A stretch of DNA of 35,410 nucleotides, from the NCBI GenBank assembly GCA_900762355.1, contig CAAFGE010000042.1, positions 1-35,410 on the forward strand, read 5' to 3'. Origin of the DNA: an uncultured Collinsella sp. (lineage in GTDB: Bacteria > Actinomycetota > Coriobacteriia > Coriobacteriales > Coriobacteriaceae). The notes beneath the pieces were generated by a model. It was not told the DNA's origin. It ran no database searches and saw nothing but the letters and a program-made list of their open reading frames with translations. The position numbers were made by a program, and so were the translations under genes. Below are positions 10,101 through 16,962 of the stretch, one piece after another (position 1 is the stretch's first letter; each line of letters starts with the position of its first letter).

Positions 10101-10765
10101 AGTTCCAGGACCTGGGCAGCGGCATGCGCATCGCCATGCGCGACCTGGAGATCCGTGGTGCCGGCTCGCTGATGGGCGCCGAGCAGCACGGCAACTTGTC
10201 GAGCGTGGGCTTCGACCTGTTTACGCAGATGCTGGGTCAGGCCGTGGCCGAGGCGCGCGGGGACGACGATGCCGGCGTGGAGGCCGCGAGCGTGGGCATT
10301 AACCTTCCGGCCGACTACTTCCTGTCCGAGGAGTACATGCCGGCCGTGGATCAGCGCGTGCTCGTGTACCGAAAGCTTGCGGCTGCCGAGGACTTGGAAA
10401 GCATCGACGAGGTGCAGGAGGAGACCGAGGCCGCGCACGGCGAGCTGCCGTTGGCGGGGCTCAACCTGTTCAATCGTGCGCGTATCCGCATTCGCGGCGA
10501 GCGCCTAGGGCTCGAGAGCGTCACACTCAGCGGCGGGCGCATTACGTTTTTGGGCGTCGACGTGCCCAAGAAGGTGGCGTTTGAGCTCAAGACGCGCTAC
10601 GGCGCGGTGAACTTCCCCAAGAGCCGCAAGCTGTCGGTGCCCTACAAGGCGGGTGCCGGCGCGGGCAGCGGCCTGGGTCGAGGCCTCGACGCCAACGACG
10701 GCACCGGCCCGGTGGCCGCGGCACTCATGCTGCTGCAGCAGCTGGGTGCCAGTGACGACGACTAA
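7133..10765 (+). CDS. mfd: Transcription-repair coupling factor Mfd
   Basis: The 1210-residue product is slightly longer than E. coli Mfd (1148). The ATG at 7133 follows GGAGG at 7122-7126; the upstream in-frame ATG at 7106 lacks a ribosome site. Order of parts: a UvrB-like N-terminal region; an Ala-rich linker at about 430-480; a CarD/RNA-polymerase-interaction domain starting near residue 530 (FKPGDYVVHATHGIALF); an SF2 translocase with Walker A GDVGFGKT at 683-690, DEEQRFG near 784 and LSATPIPRT; the helicase C domain (IVESGIDNATANTLI, QLKGRVGRS); and a C-terminal TRCF domain. It removes stalled RNA polymerase and recruits UvrA to the lesion. The low-complexity Ala/Gly tail before the stop is lineage-specific. 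Confidence 0.96.
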   Translation: MLIHRIAAQLYTAEALQTVEAGLDVGEDVTLAVSQSGRTLMAAAQFARRPRPTVYIVSGEDAADRAARSLAAYVGLAHVCRFPERKDYPWREQAPDDAVVAQRCEALGRIVRGDNCIMVASARALLRCVPPVESRYWESTTFAVGEEIPFDEVPQRLVGMGYTNAGAADAPGLFRVHGDTVEVFPAQEKAPVRIEFFGDEIDRIRRMVSSTGQTIGNEDSIEIFPCRELALTDDAVHNMHVALYRASQDDSKLAALLEMVDARIVTPELDRFLPVMYGQTVSPLAHVSGKALVVLSEPRSLFDDCLRAYEDIEARAGEAGVDRLDGLYVRAQQLDFGAQQRLNYVSLIRAGGAVTAELKIEQPAIAGSDNRFMTRIQEVVGKRYACVFAIPDRGARESMELTFGDEGITFEESLTAAPENAGAIGDRVRVAAADSADRAARQEAHASIRERKADALNARSLEAGAAQAAAGAAVPTISRGRVTFVDAALPQGVVVPDANLAVFSIADLNARMDANRARSRRKVDITQITFPFKPGDYVVHATHGIALFSEIARQEVGGKERDYFLLEYADGDKLYVPLEQVDRITRYVGPDGDRPRLTRLNTADWTRATNKARKNAKKLAFDLVDLYTRRSSIAGIACPPDTPEQIEMEESFPYDETRDQLEAIADIKADMEAPKPMDRLLCGDVGFGKTEVALRAAFKCVDSGRQVMVLCPTTILAQQHYETFFERFAPFGLEVEVLSRFRTPAQQKRALKAFAEGTIDVLIGTHRLLSADVNPKNLGLVIIDEEQRFGVQHKEQLKNLREQIDVLTLSATPIPRTMQMATSGVRDMSLITTPPTGRRPVIVHVGEYDPDVVSAAIRLEVGRGGQVYYVSNRVKTIDDAVARVHEAAPEARVGVAHGKMSPREVEDVMIEFATKKIDVLIATTIVESGIDNATANTLIIEDSQRLGLAQLYQLKGRVGRSATQAYAYFMFPGELPLTEEATARLTALSEFQDLGSGMRIAMRDLEIRGAGSLMGAEQHGNLSSVGFDLFTQMLGQAVAEARGDDDAGVEAASVGINLPADYFLSEEYMPAVDQRVLVYRKLAAAEDLESIDEVQEETEAAHGELPLAGLNLFNRARIRIRGERLGLESVTLSGGRITFLGVDVPKKVAFELKTRYGAVNFPKSRKLSVPYKAGAGAGSGLGRGLDANDGTGPVAAALMLLQQLGASDDD

Positions 10766-10775
10766 CAAGTAAGTC

Positions 10776-10882
10776 GGTGGGACAAAGTTATCAGTAGTTC
10801 TTTGTCCCAGGTGCGAAAGCCGCATCGAGCTCGTTGCCGCAGGCGACCCTGGGACAAAAACTACTGATTACTTTGTCCCACC
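10776..10882. repeat. 107-bp inverted repeat element (GTGGGACAAAG type)
   Basis: The left arm 10776-10810 and right arm 10849-10882 are reverse complements over about 34 bp, with one mismatch and one single-base gap. The outer and inner ends of each arm repeat the word GGGACAAA/TTTGTCCC, so each arm is itself a small palindrome. The element lies between mfd and the PAP2 gene and would form a very stable cruciform or hairpin. It has no T-run, so it is not a classical terminator. Confidence 0.85.
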
Positions 10883-10921
10883 ACGTTGCTGGTTGACCCT
10901 CCACCCGACCGAAAGGAAGCA

Positions 10922-11785
10922 ATGTTCGGATACATCTATAAGAAAGATGTCGCCATTATCGCGATTGTCCTGTGCCTTTGTCTGTGCGTGGGCAGCTTCT
11001 TCGATTATCAGATCTCGAGCGCGCTGTTCAACATCGGCAGCATGTACGGCCGCTTTATCGAGGCCGCCGGCGAGCTGCCGTTCGAGCTGACGGCAAGCGT
11101 CGCAGGCGTCATGCTCGTGCGCGCGGTGCGTCCCGACTCCAGGGGGAGCAAATGGCTCGCCGTGCTCGGCATCCTCGTCAACGTTGGCCTGGCCGGCTAC
11201 GAGATCGTCTCGTCCCTGAAGGTTGGCGGCAAACTCATCGCGGTTCAGCTGGTACTGACGTTTGTGCTGGTCATCGCTGCCAACCTTATCGTCTGTCGCC
11301 TCACGCGCGCGACCGAGCCCGACGAACTCACACGCTGGGCGCTGATGGTACTTGCCGTGTGGGTCGCTCAGGCCATTATCCTCAACGTGATCGTCAAGCC
11401 GCTGTGGTCGCGCCCGCGCATGCGCGTGATCGAGGTCACGCCGGGGCTCAATTTTCAGCCGTGGTGGGTAATCGGCAATCCCGACAAGTGGGCCTTTATT
11501 GCCGCCGGCGTGATCAAGGACGGGTTCAAGTCGTTCGCGAGCGGGCACACGGCGCATGCGGCGATCGGCCTTATGCTCGCCGGGCTTCCCGCGGCTGCCT
11601 TTAGGGAGAAGCCGTCGCGTCGTCGCGTGGTCTTTTGGGCCGCGGTTGTGGTCGCGGCGCTCGTCGCCTTTGGCCGCATCGTGATCGGTGCGCATTTTTT
11701 GAGTGACGTGAGCTGCGGCTTTGCCCTGGTGCTGGCACTTGAGTGCCTTGCCGCGCGCATTGCCTATCCGGGCGGCGTACAATAG
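10922..11785 (+). CDS. PAP2-family membrane phosphatase
   Basis: The 287-residue product has about six membrane segments. The ATG at 10922 has GAAAGGAAG just before it. The three-part phosphatase signature is complete: a Lys/Arg-Pro part in KPLWSRPRMRV, ASGHTAH (the PSGH motif with Ala in place of Pro, His present), and GRIVIGAHFLSDV (R-x5-H-x3-D). Family knowledge: PAP2 enzymes dephosphorylate lipid phosphates such as phosphatidic acid or undecaprenyl pyrophosphate at the outer membrane face. Which lipid is used cannot be told. It is monocistronic, with the next gene 45 bp downstream behind its own TACAAT box (11777-11782). Confidence 0.85.
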   Translation: MFGYIYKKDVAIIAIVLCLCLCVGSFFDYQISSALFNIGSMYGRFIEAAGELPFELTASVAGVMLVRAVRPDSRGSKWLAVLGILVNVGLAGYEIVSSLKVGGKLIAVQLVLTFVLVIAANLIVCRLTRATEPDELTRWALMVLAVWVAQAIILNVIVKPLWSRPRMRVIEVTPGLNFQPWWVIGNPDKWAFIAAGVIKDGFKSFASGHTAHAAIGLMLAGLPAAAFREKPSRRRVVFWAAVVVAALVAFGRIVIGAHFLSDVSCGFALVLALECLAARIAYPGGVQ

Positions 11786-11830
11786 CGGCGTTTAAATCAT
11801 CGGGCCCATGCCCGGCTAGAGAGGATTGCC

Positions 11831-12856
11831 ATGCTCGCGTTCAACAACGACTATTCCCACGGTGCTCATCCGGCAGTGCTGCAGGCGCTCGTCGATACCA
11901 ACATGGAGCCGCAGCCCGGCTACGGTACCGATGCGCACACCGAGCGTGCCAAGCAGCTGATTCGCGAGGCCTGTCAGGCCCCCGATGCCGACGTGTTCTT
12001 GCTGGTGGGCGGCACGCAGGCCAACGCGACGGTGATTGACATGCTGCTCGCGCCCTACGAGGGCGTCGTTGCCGCCGAGACCGGCCATGTCGCTTGCCAC
12101 GAGGCGGGCGCCATCGAGTTTGGCGGCCACAAGGTGCTCACCATCCCCGGCTACGAGGGCAAGATGCACGCCGAGGATCTCGAGAACTATATCCAGGTGT
12201 TCTACGAAAACGAGAGCTACGAGCACACGGTGTTCCCGGGAGCCGTGTACGTGAGTCTATCGACCGAGTACGGCACGCTGTACTCCAAGGCCGAGCTCGC
12301 GGCGATTCACGCGGTGTGCCAGAAGCGCGAGATTCCGCTGTTTGTGGACGGTGCTCGTCTGGCCTATGCACTGGCGGCCGATGAGTGCGACATTATCCTG
12401 CCCGAGCTGGCGCAGCTGTGCGACGTGTTCTACATCGGCGGCACCAAGTGCGGCGCGCTTTGCGGCGAGGCTGTGGTGTTCTGCGGCATGCACGCTCCGG
12501 CGCATCCCATTCCGCGTATTAAGCAGCACGGCGCGCTGTTGGCCAAGGGCCGCCTGACGGGCGTGCAGTTTGAGGCGCTCTTTACCGATGGCCTGTATTT
12601 TGAGATTGGTCGACAGGCGATTCAGACGGCCCAGGCGCTGCGTCGTGTGCTGCACGAGCGCGGCTACCAGTTCTTTTTGGAGACGCCCACAAACCAGCAG
12701 TTCGTGATTCTGCCCAACGAGGACATGGCCCGCATTCGCGAGCATGCGGCGATCGAGTACTGGGAAAAGTACGACGATACCCACACGGTGGTGCGCTTTT
12801 GCACCAGCTGGGCCACGACGCAGGAGGACATCGACGCGCTGGCGGCTGTCCTGTAG
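11831..12856 (+). CDS. Threonine-aldolase-like PLP enzyme (beta-eliminating lyase family)
   Basis: A 341-residue fold-type I PLP protein; the ATG at 11831 is preceded by GAGAGG. PLP would bind at Lys206 (FYIGGTKCGALCGEA), with Asp173 (FVDGARLAYA) holding the pyridine nitrogen and His86 (ETGHVACHEAGA) in the stacking position. These match low-specificity threonine aldolases, which cleave L-threonine or L-allo-threonine to glycine and acetaldehyde. Close relatives include other beta-eliminating lyases, so substrate is not certain. A strong terminator follows. Confidence 0.85.
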   Translation: MLAFNNDYSHGAHPAVLQALVDTNMEPQPGYGTDAHTERAKQLIREACQAPDADVFLLVGGTQANATVIDMLLAPYEGVVAAETGHVACHEAGAIEFGGHKVLTIPGYEGKMHAEDLENYIQVFYENESYEHTVFPGAVYVSLSTEYGTLYSKAELAAIHAVCQKREIPLFVDGARLAYALAADECDIILPELAQLCDVFYIGGTKCGALCGEAVVFCGMHAPAHPIPRIKQHGALLAKGRLTGVQFEALFTDGLYFEIGRQAIQTAQALRRVLHERGYQFFLETPTNQQFVILPNEDMARIREHAAIEYWEKYDDTHTVVRFCTSWATTQEDIDALAAVL

Positions 12857-12874
12857 CCTGATGTAATGACGAGG

Positions 12875-12917
12875 GGCCGCCTTGCGCTGGGTTTGGCGCA
12901 AGGCGGCCTTTGTTTTT
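12875..12917 (+). terminator. Strong rho-independent terminator
   Basis: A perfect 13-bp stem (GGCCGCCTTGCGC at 12875-12887; GCGCAAGGCGGCC at 12896-12908) is followed by TTTGTTTTT. It ends the aldolase transcript 17 bp before the GNAT start. Confidence 0.92.
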
Positions 12918-12933
12918 GAGAGAGAAGGGTTGT

Positions 12934-13524
12934 ATGACCGAGATGTCCGAGCCGACGATTCGTCTGGCGACGCCCGATGACGCGCCGGCCTTGCTTGCCA
13001 TCTACGAGCCGTACGTGCTCGAGACGGCAATCACCTGCGAATACAAGGTGCCGAGCGTTGAGGAGTTTGCTGGGCGCATCGCTAAGACACTTGAGCGCTA
13101 TCCGTACCTGGTGATGGAGCTCGATGGCCGCCCGGTGGGTTATGCCTACGTGAGTCCGCTCAACAGCCGCGAGGCTTATGACTGGTCGGTCGAGACGTCG
13201 ATCTACCTGGCACGCGACGTGCGTCATGGCGGGCTGGGTCGCAAGCTTCATGATGCACTCAAGAAATGCCTGGTCGCGATGGGCATTACCAACATGTGCG
13301 CGCTCATCGCCGTGCCGCACGATAAGGACGACGAGTACCTGACGCATAACAGCCAGGATTTTCATGCCCATATGGGATATCGCCTGGTGGGTGCCTTTGA
13401 CCGCTGCGCGCAAAAGTTCGGCCGCTGGTACGACATGTGCTGGATGGAGTTGGTCCTAGCCGAGCGCGTCCCCAACCAACCCAAACCAACCTGGTTCCCC
13501 GACCTCCCCAAACCTACCATTTAG
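12934..13524 (+). CDS. GNAT N-acetyltransferase (phosphinothricin acetyltransferase-like)
   Basis: The 196-residue product starts at the ATG at 12934 behind AGAGAAGG (12921-12928). The N-terminus IRLATPDDAPALLAIYEPYV and the block SREAYDWSVETSIYLARDVRHGGLGRKLHDAL match the PAT/MddA branch of the Gcn5-related fold; RHGGLGRKL is the acetyl-CoA pyrophosphate loop. Relatives acetylate amino-acid-like amines (phosphinothricin, methionine sulfone). The native substrate here is unknown. The last 15 or so residues are Pro-rich (NQPKPTWFPDLPKPTI), and the final codons and TAG stop lie inside the 37-bp repeat at 13511-13547, so the tail looks like a product of repeat insertion. Confidence 0.85.
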   Translation: MTEMSEPTIRLATPDDAPALLAIYEPYVLETAITCEYKVPSVEEFAGRIAKTLERYPYLVMELDGRPVGYAYVSPLNSREAYDWSVETSIYLARDVRHGGLGRKLHDALKKCLVAMGITNMCALIAVPHDKDDEYLTHNSQDFHAHMGYRLVGAFDRCAQKFGRWYDMCWMELVLAERVPNQPKPTWFPDLPKPTI

Positions 13525-13547
13525 GGACAGGTTTATTTTGGCAGGTT
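13511..13547. repeat. 37-bp palindromic repeat joining two convergent gene ends
   Basis: The unit is near-identical to the one at 30918-30954: 37 bp in both, differing only in the short stretch after AACCTACCA. The ends AACCTACC and GGCAGGTT are near reverse complements. It supplies the TAG stop of the GNAT gene (13522-13524) and two of the three bases of the TAA stop of the GntR gene on the other strand (13546-13548). Confidence 0.85.
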
Positions 13548-14268
13548 AGCCGATTGGCTCGGTGTATTTGGCGCGGTCGGTGCGTTGGATGCGCTTAGAG
13601 ACATGGAGCGGTCGGCCGTCGGTGTCGTAGACGTAGTCGGTGATCAGGATCAGCGCCTGCCCGCGCTCGACGTTGAGCAAAAACGCCTCGTTTTGCGAGG
13701 CATAGCACACCTCAAAGGTCTTATGTCCCTGTGCTGGCGCGCGATGGAATTCTTGGCGCAGCGTCGCGTAGAGCGAACCGTTGATATCGCGATCGATGAG
13801 CGTCTCGAAGCTTGGCGGCAGGTAGGTGGTCTCCAGGCACAGCGGCACGTCGTCCAGGTAGCGCAGGCGGACAAGTTTGACGAGCTTGCTGCCCACGGCG
13901 GCGTCAAAGAACTTAGCTATGCTGCCGGCCGCCTTGGCAAAGCCCGAGTCCACGGTGCGCGTGGTGGGCTTCATGCCCTGACCTTCGACCTGCTTGGTAT
14001 AGCTCGAAAACACTAGGTTGTTCTCGTGGAGCGCGGGCGTGTCGGCCACAAAGGCGCCACGCCCGCGCTCGGTGCGCACCAGGCCCTCATCAACGAGAAC
14101 CTTAAGGGCGTGGCGCACGGTGCTGCGCGACAGCCCCGATTCGTCCATGAGCTCCATCTCGGACGGCAGCTTGTCTCCGCGTGCGTAGATACCGGCGGCG
14201 ATGCGGTCACGCAACATGCCCGCCAAGCGCTCGTATTGGCTCAGTTTCTTTTTAGACGAAGCGTTCAT
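13546..14268 (-). CDS. GntR/UTRA transcriptional regulator (regulator A)
   Basis: The 240-residue product has an N-terminal winged helix (about residues 10-75: YERLAGMLRDRIAAGIYARGDKLPSEMEL, LSRSTVRHALKVLVDEGLV) and a C-terminal UTRA ligand domain (about 95-235, ending HVSKRIQRTDRAKY). HutC-subfamily regulators of this type bind sugar phosphates or similar effectors. It is divergent from the SIS-domain deglycase at 14474, and the 205-bp gap holds two copies of a 19-bp motif, one near each gene. The simplest reading is a local repressor released by the deglycase substrate. It is less similar to the other two GntR proteins in the window than they are to each other. Confidence 0.88.
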   Translation of the reverse strand: MNASSKKKLSQYERLAGMLRDRIAAGIYARGDKLPSEMELMDESGLSRSTVRHALKVLVDEGLVRTERGRGAFVADTPALHENNLVFSSYTKQVEGQGMKPTTRTVDSGFAKAAGSIAKFFDAAVGSKLVKLVRLRYLDDVPLCLETTYLPPSFETLIDRDINGSLYATLRQEFHRAPAQGHKTFEVCYASQNEAFLLNVERGQALILITDYVYDTDGRPLHVSKRIQRTDRAKYTEPIG

Positions 14269-14278
14269 GTGATCAACC

Positions 14279-14436
14279 TGTATCTAACTTGTATACCTAT
14301 CTAAGCAAGCATGTATTCAATACAACAACAAAACCGCTGGTATCGAGCTACCGAAAACCTTACCAGCAAAATTTCTAAGACAAATATAGCATACAACTAG
14401 TCGACATAACCAAAACATGTATGTAACTTGTATGCC
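14279..14436. promoter_or_regulatory. Divergent control region with paired operator motif (regulator A)
   Basis: TGTATCTAACTTGTATACC (14279-14297) and TGTATGTAACTTGTATGCC (14418-14436) agree at 17 of 19 bases and lie 139 bp apart, one beside each divergent start. Between them are a perfect 13-bp palindrome TGTATTCAATACA (14312-14324) and another inverted half-site, GCATACAA. The shared half-site is TTGTATRC or close to it. Two well-separated sites could support looping. I cannot fix the -35/-10 boxes with confidence. Confidence 0.6.
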
Positions 14437-14473
14437 ATCGAGAGCATCAAACGAGAAGAAAGGCTGATGCACG

Positions 14474-15466
14474 ATGACTACTCAGGAACAGGTTAAGGAC
14501 GTCGTCTCCCAGGTTTTGGCTGACAAGGCAGACAAGGGCGGCATCAAGCGCGTCGTGTGGATTGGCGCCGGCGGATCCAACGGCGGCAACTATCCTGCCC
14601 AGTACTTTATGGAGCACGAGGCCACGCAGGTCGTGAGCTCCAGCTACACCAGCAACGAGTTCGTGCACGCCACCCCGGCCTACGTCAACGAGAACACCCT
14701 GGCCGTCGTCGTGTCCATGCGCGGCACCAAGGAGACCATCGTTGCCGCCCAGGTCGCCAAGGACCACGGCGCCAGCACCATCGCCATCTATGTTGACGAG
14801 ACCGGCCTCACCGAGGTCTGCGACTACAAGATTCAGTACGACAGCCTGGCCGTCGACGAGTCCTGCATGGGCCGCACCAACTCCGCCGTCGTGACCATGA
14901 TCGCCATGGAGCTTACGCAGCAGACCGAGGGCTATGCCGAGTACGAGACCGCTATGGCCGCCTTCGACTTGGTCGACCCCATCTATCGCAAGGCCGTCGA
15001 GTATACCCGTCCGCTCGCTGCCAAGTGGGCCGAGCAGAACGCCGACAAGCCCTGCATCAACGTCATGGCCCAGGGCCCGCTCTTTGGTGCCGCCTACGTC
15101 TTTAGCATCTGCAACGTGCAGGAGATGCTGCAGATCGACTCCTGCACCATCAACACCTGCGACTTCTTCCACGGCCCCTTCGAGATCCTGGACAAGCGCA
15201 CCTCGCTGTTCCAGCTCATCAGCGTCGGCCGCAGCCGCTGCAACGACGAGCGCGGCATCCGCTTCGTCAACCAGTACGGTGGCGAGCGCGTCTATCAGCT
15301 CGACGCCAAGGAGCTCGGCCTCAACGACATCAAGGACAGCGTGAGCGAGTACTTCAACCACCTGATCTTTGCCCCGATCCTCAACAACGTGTATATGCGC
15401 GCGCTCTCCGCCGTCACCCACAAGGACTACATGACGCGCCGCTACATGTGGAAGCTCGACTACTAG
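14474..15466 (+). CDS. SIS-domain fructosamine-6-phosphate deglycase (SIS 1, FrlB/GfrE-F-like)
   Basis: A 330-residue protein with two SIS domains. The ribosome site GAAAGG at 14457-14462 is a little far from the ATG. Residues 29-45 (WIGAGGSNGGNYPAQYF) form the first sugar-phosphate loop, and SMRGTKET at about 81-88 takes the place of the usual SxSGxTxET phosphate-binding loop, an unusual variant. Glu217 and His233 (FFHGPFE) keep the 16-residue spacing of the GlmS Glu488/His504 and FraB Glu214/His230 pairs, so the enzyme should be active. Family role: splitting fructoselysine- or glucoselysine-6-phosphate to hexose 6-phosphate and amino acid. Compared with SIS 2 and 3 it has CDFFHGPFE rather than GEYFHGPFE. 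Which Amadori compound it uses is unknown. Confidence 0.82.
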   Translation: MTTQEQVKDVVSQVLADKADKGGIKRVVWIGAGGSNGGNYPAQYFMEHEATQVVSSSYTSNEFVHATPAYVNENTLAVVVSMRGTKETIVAAQVAKDHGASTIAIYVDETGLTEVCDYKIQYDSLAVDESCMGRTNSAVVTMIAMELTQQTEGYAEYETAMAAFDLVDPIYRKAVEYTRPLAAKWAEQNADKPCINVMAQGPLFGAAYVFSICNVQEMLQIDSCTINTCDFFHGPFEILDKRTSLFQLISVGRSRCNDERGIRFVNQYGGERVYQLDAKELGLNDIKDSVSEYFNHLIFAPILNNVYMRALSAVTHKDYMTRRYMWKLDY

Positions 15467-15502
15467 GGGATAGAGCGGCCTAACAGCTCGATGTCCTCAT
15501 AA

Positions 15503-15567
15503 GTTGCGGTGGAATAGTTCCTGTTTGGGGGCTTGAAGCCTCTATTTGGGAACTAGTCCACCGCAAC
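15503..15567. repeat. 65-bp inverted repeat (GTTGCGGTGGAATAGTTCC type)
   Basis: The 19-bp arms 15503-15521 and 15549-15567 pair with two mismatches. The loop holds its own small hairpin (GGCTT-G-AAGCC), and the flanks GTCCTCA/TGAGGAC add an outer 7-bp pairing. It lies 36 bp after the SIS 1 stop. There is no T-run. Confidence 0.85.
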
Positions 15568-15629
15568 CGCCAAGTAATCCGCTGAGGACGGAGGAAAACG
15601 GATCACTTTCCCGCTCGCCGATTTGTGTC

Positions 15630-15660
15630 TTGAAAAATGTATATAACGACTATAACGTAG
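15630..15660 (+). promoter_or_regulatory. Candidate promoter/operator with ACGTTATA motif (site 1)
   Basis: TTGAAA (15630-15635) and TATAAC (15651-15656) could form a promoter with a short 15-bp spacer. Two copies of the regulator-B word are present on the minus strand: GTCGTTATATAC (15639-15650) and ACGTTATA (15651-15658). The first matches 11 of 12 bases at the site in front of the GntR gene at 23046. Confidence 0.5.
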
Positions 15661-15697
15661 TGTGAAACATATTGGAAACAATACCGAGGAGGCTGCG

Positions 15698-16780
15698 TTG
15701 AAGAAAAGCAATCTGGGCTATGTGCTAGTGCTGATCGCCGCGCTTATGTGGGGCACCATCGGAATCTTTGTTAACGGAATATCGGCCCTGGGTGTTTCGT
15801 CTCAGAGCATGGCGGCCTTTCGCCTGTTGTCGGGTGCTGTCTTAATGGCTCCGGTCTTGGCATTTATGGGTTGCCAGGGAGGTGCTCGTGAGGGAAAAGC
15901 CTCGGGTGCCATGGCACTGTTCAAGGCAAGTCCTAAAGAGCTTGTTCCCTGCGCGCTTCTTGGCATTATCGGCCTCGCCACCGCTAACACGCTTTATTAC
16001 GAGTGCATGGGCGAGGTGGGCATGTCCACGGCCTCGGTGCTGCTTTACACCTCGCCGGTGTTTGGCGTCGTGCTCGGCCGCGTGCTTTATCGCGAGGACG
16101 TGACCCCCAACAAGCTCGTCGCCATCGTCTTTAACATTGTGGGTTGCGTGCTCGCGGTGACGAGCGGCGACCTGTCCGGTTTCCATTTCTCGGCTTGGGG
16201 CGTCGTGTCGGGTGTGATCGCCGGGCTTTGCGGTGCGCTACTGGCTGTGTTTAGCCGTATGGCTACCAAGACGCTGCATCCGCTGGCGGTGACGTTTTGG
16301 GGCTTTGTCTTTGGCGGATGCTTTATGGCAGTGCTTTCGGCTCCGTGGTCCGATGTGGCCGCGGCAATGTCCCCGCAGCTCATTCTGCTGTTCGCGGGCT
16401 TTGGCTTTATTCCGACGGCTCTTGCGTACATCTTCTATATGCAGGGCCTTTCGATGGATCTTGAGACGTCGAAGGTGCCGGTCGTGGCTTCGTTTGAAAC
16501 CGTTGCGACCGTTCTGGTCGGTATTGGCATCTATGCCGAGCCCGCCGGCGCGATCAAGGTCCTGGGCATCGTGCTGGTGCTCGCGTCCATCCTGATCATG
16601 AACACTAACTTCTCCAAGCTGCGCAACAGTGCCTTTGTCGGCCATATCGTTGAGAGCATGACCTTTAAGCCCAACGCGTGGTGGACGGAGAAATCGCAGG
16701 ACATGGATCTGTTCCGCGAGCGCACCGGCATCGCGCTGGAGCCCACCGTGCAGGAAAGCCCCTGGTACTTCGTGCGATAG
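15698..16780 (+). CDS. DMT-superfamily permease (two EamA domains)
   Basis: I choose the TTG at 15698 because AGGAGG lies at 15687-15692; the GTG at 15662 is in frame but has no ribosome site and sits in the operator. The product is 360 residues with ten predicted membrane helices in two EamA repeats (LGYVLVLIAALMWGTIGIFVNG; later GVVSGVIAGLCGALLAVFSR). Family members move amino acids, nucleosides or other small solutes. A hydrophilic tail of about 45 residues (SMTFKPNAWWTEKSQDMDLF...) after helix ten is not usual. Its operator match with the PTS operon suggests it exports the freed amine or imports an unphosphorylated Amadori compound; both are inference. Confidence 0.85.
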   Translation: MKKSNLGYVLVLIAALMWGTIGIFVNGISALGVSSQSMAAFRLLSGAVLMAPVLAFMGCQGGAREGKASGAMALFKASPKELVPCALLGIIGLATANTLYYECMGEVGMSTASVLLYTSPVFGVVLGRVLYREDVTPNKLVAIVFNIVGCVLAVTSGDLSGFHFSAWGVVSGVIAGLCGALLAVFSRMATKTLHPLAVTFWGFVFGGCFMAVLSAPWSDVAAAMSPQLILLFAGFGFIPTALAYIFYMQGLSMDLETSKVPVVASFETVATVLVGIGIYAEPAGAIKVLGIVLVLASILIMNTNFSKLRNSAFVGHIVESMTFKPNAWWTEKSQDMDLFRERTGIALEPTVQESPWYFVR

Positions 16781-16926
16781 GGGATGAGTGGGGCGCTTGA
16801 TCGGGCACCGCCAAGCCAGCGCCGACCTACCCAGCCCCAACGTTTCAAGTACGTTAAACCCGTCAACGGTCGATTTTCACCCGCGAACGGTCTTTATACT
16901 AATTAGCAATATAAGCAACGTATAAG

Positions 16927-16946
16927 ACGTTATAATGACCATAACG
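16927..16946 (+). promoter_or_regulatory. Operator with ACGTTATA motif over a -10 box (site 2)
   Basis: ACGTTATA at 16927-16934 overlaps a consensus TATAAT (16931-16936). CGTTAT (16928-16933) and ATAACG (16941-16946) form a perfect inverted repeat with a 7-bp spacer. It lies directly before the ribosome site GGAGGAGG of the PTS operon, an arrangement suited to repression. Confidence 0.6.
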
Positions 16947-16962
16947 AAAAGGAGGAGGCAAG

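Noticed and set aside
7760..10438. An 892-codon open frame on the minus strand across mfd
   Set aside because: It is exactly antisense to a fully motif-supported Mfd. Its composition is the His/Ala/Val/Gly/Leu-rich pattern typical of the complement of GC-rich coding DNA, and it has no domain I can name.
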